A stretch of DNA of 5,877 nucleotides. It comes from CF-161 sp035259145 (GTDB lineage: Bacteria; Chloroflexota; Dormibacteria; Dormibacterales; Dormibacteraceae). Shown piece after piece: positions 5,776 to 5,877 of the stretch; within the stretch, counting starts at the first letter, position 1, and every line of letters starts with the position of its first letter. A model generated the notes under the pieces. It was not told the DNA's origin. It was given only the letters and a program-made list of their open reading frames with translations, and ran no database searches. The stretch lies in assembly GCA_035259145.1 (NCBI GenBank), contig DATFWQ010000178.1:1-5877 (forward strand), in the 5' to 3' direction. Made by a program: the position numbers and the translations under genes.

Positions 5776-5877
5776 GGTGAGGGGGCTCCACGCAGGCTAT
5801 GCGGGCAGCGAGGTGCTCCACGGCATCGACCTCCGAGTGGGGGAGGGGGAAGGGGTCGTCGTGCTCGGCCCCAACGG
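5768..5877 (+). CDS. LivF-type ABC transporter ATP-binding protein, 5' part only
   Basis: Thirty-six codons plus two bases are present before the right edge. The start MLEVRGLHAGYAGSEVLHGI is typical of LivF proteins, and the window ends in the middle of Walker A (LGPNG). The ATG at 5768 lies inside the end of the LivG-type gene and has GGAG seven bases upstream, so the two ATPases are translationally coupled and would form the transporter's nucleotide-binding heterodimer. The LivH- and LivM-type permeases are not seen to the left and are expected downstream. Confidence 0.88.
   Translation, partial: MLEVRGLHAGYAGSEVLHGIDLRVGEGEGVVVLGPN

Noticed and set aside
1..5877. Mobile element, CRISPR array, tRNA/rRNA, toxin-antitoxin or defence system
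   Set aside because: No transposase or integrase motif, no direct-repeat array, no tRNA-like cloverleaf and no defence-type domain was seen; all clear genes are regulatory, membrane or metabolic/transport.

Overview
This is a high-GC bacterial window with a mostly gene-dense layout. The content suggests an actinobacterium or a similar high-GC soil lineage (Thermoleophilia-like Actinobacteria or Chloroflexi are plausible). The pointers are a SigK/RskA-type sigma/anti-sigma pair, a DUF4383 membrane protein, a Tat-type signal on an ABC solute-binding protein, and strong GC preference at third codon positions. The taxonomic placement is inference from gene content; there is no rRNA or other marker gene.

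Left part (1-2174): a divergent regulatory locus. On the minus strand, a 183-aa multi-pass membrane protein gene overlaps (ATGA) the start of a DUF4383 membrane protein gene that runs off the left edge. On the plus strand, an ECF sigma factor gene overlaps an RskA-type membrane anti-sigma gene. The short space between the two units holds two copies of the same bipartite element, GTGATCCG-N15-CCGTAG. There is one copy on each strand with identical spacing, each placed just upstream of a start codon. The best reading is a pair of divergent ECF-type promoters: the sigma factor would activate both its own operon and the two membrane protein genes, which would be its target operon. The anti-sigma factor would hold the sigma at the membrane until a signal outside the cytoplasm is sensed.

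Middle (2175-2537): 363 bases without a convincing gene. It has GC-rich hairpins right after the anti-sigma gene, further small inverted repeats, and near its right end a good housekeeping promoter (TTGACA-N17-TAGGCT) followed by a strong ribosome binding site.

Right part (2538-5877): a plus-strand catabolic/transport operon. It comprises a Gfo/Idh/MocA-family NAD(P)-dependent oxidoreductase, a Tat-exported Leu/Ile/Val-type (Peripla_BP_6) solute-binding protein, a LivG-type ATPase with an atypical ABC signature, and the first 36 codons of a LivF-type ATPase. The permease genes expected for such a transporter are not in the window and probably lie to the right. Together these genes would import an unidentified solute and oxidise it or a derivative. 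No mobile element, CRISPR array, tRNA or rRNA was seen, and no wholly new system. The most distinctive signal is the mirror-image ECF promoter pair.
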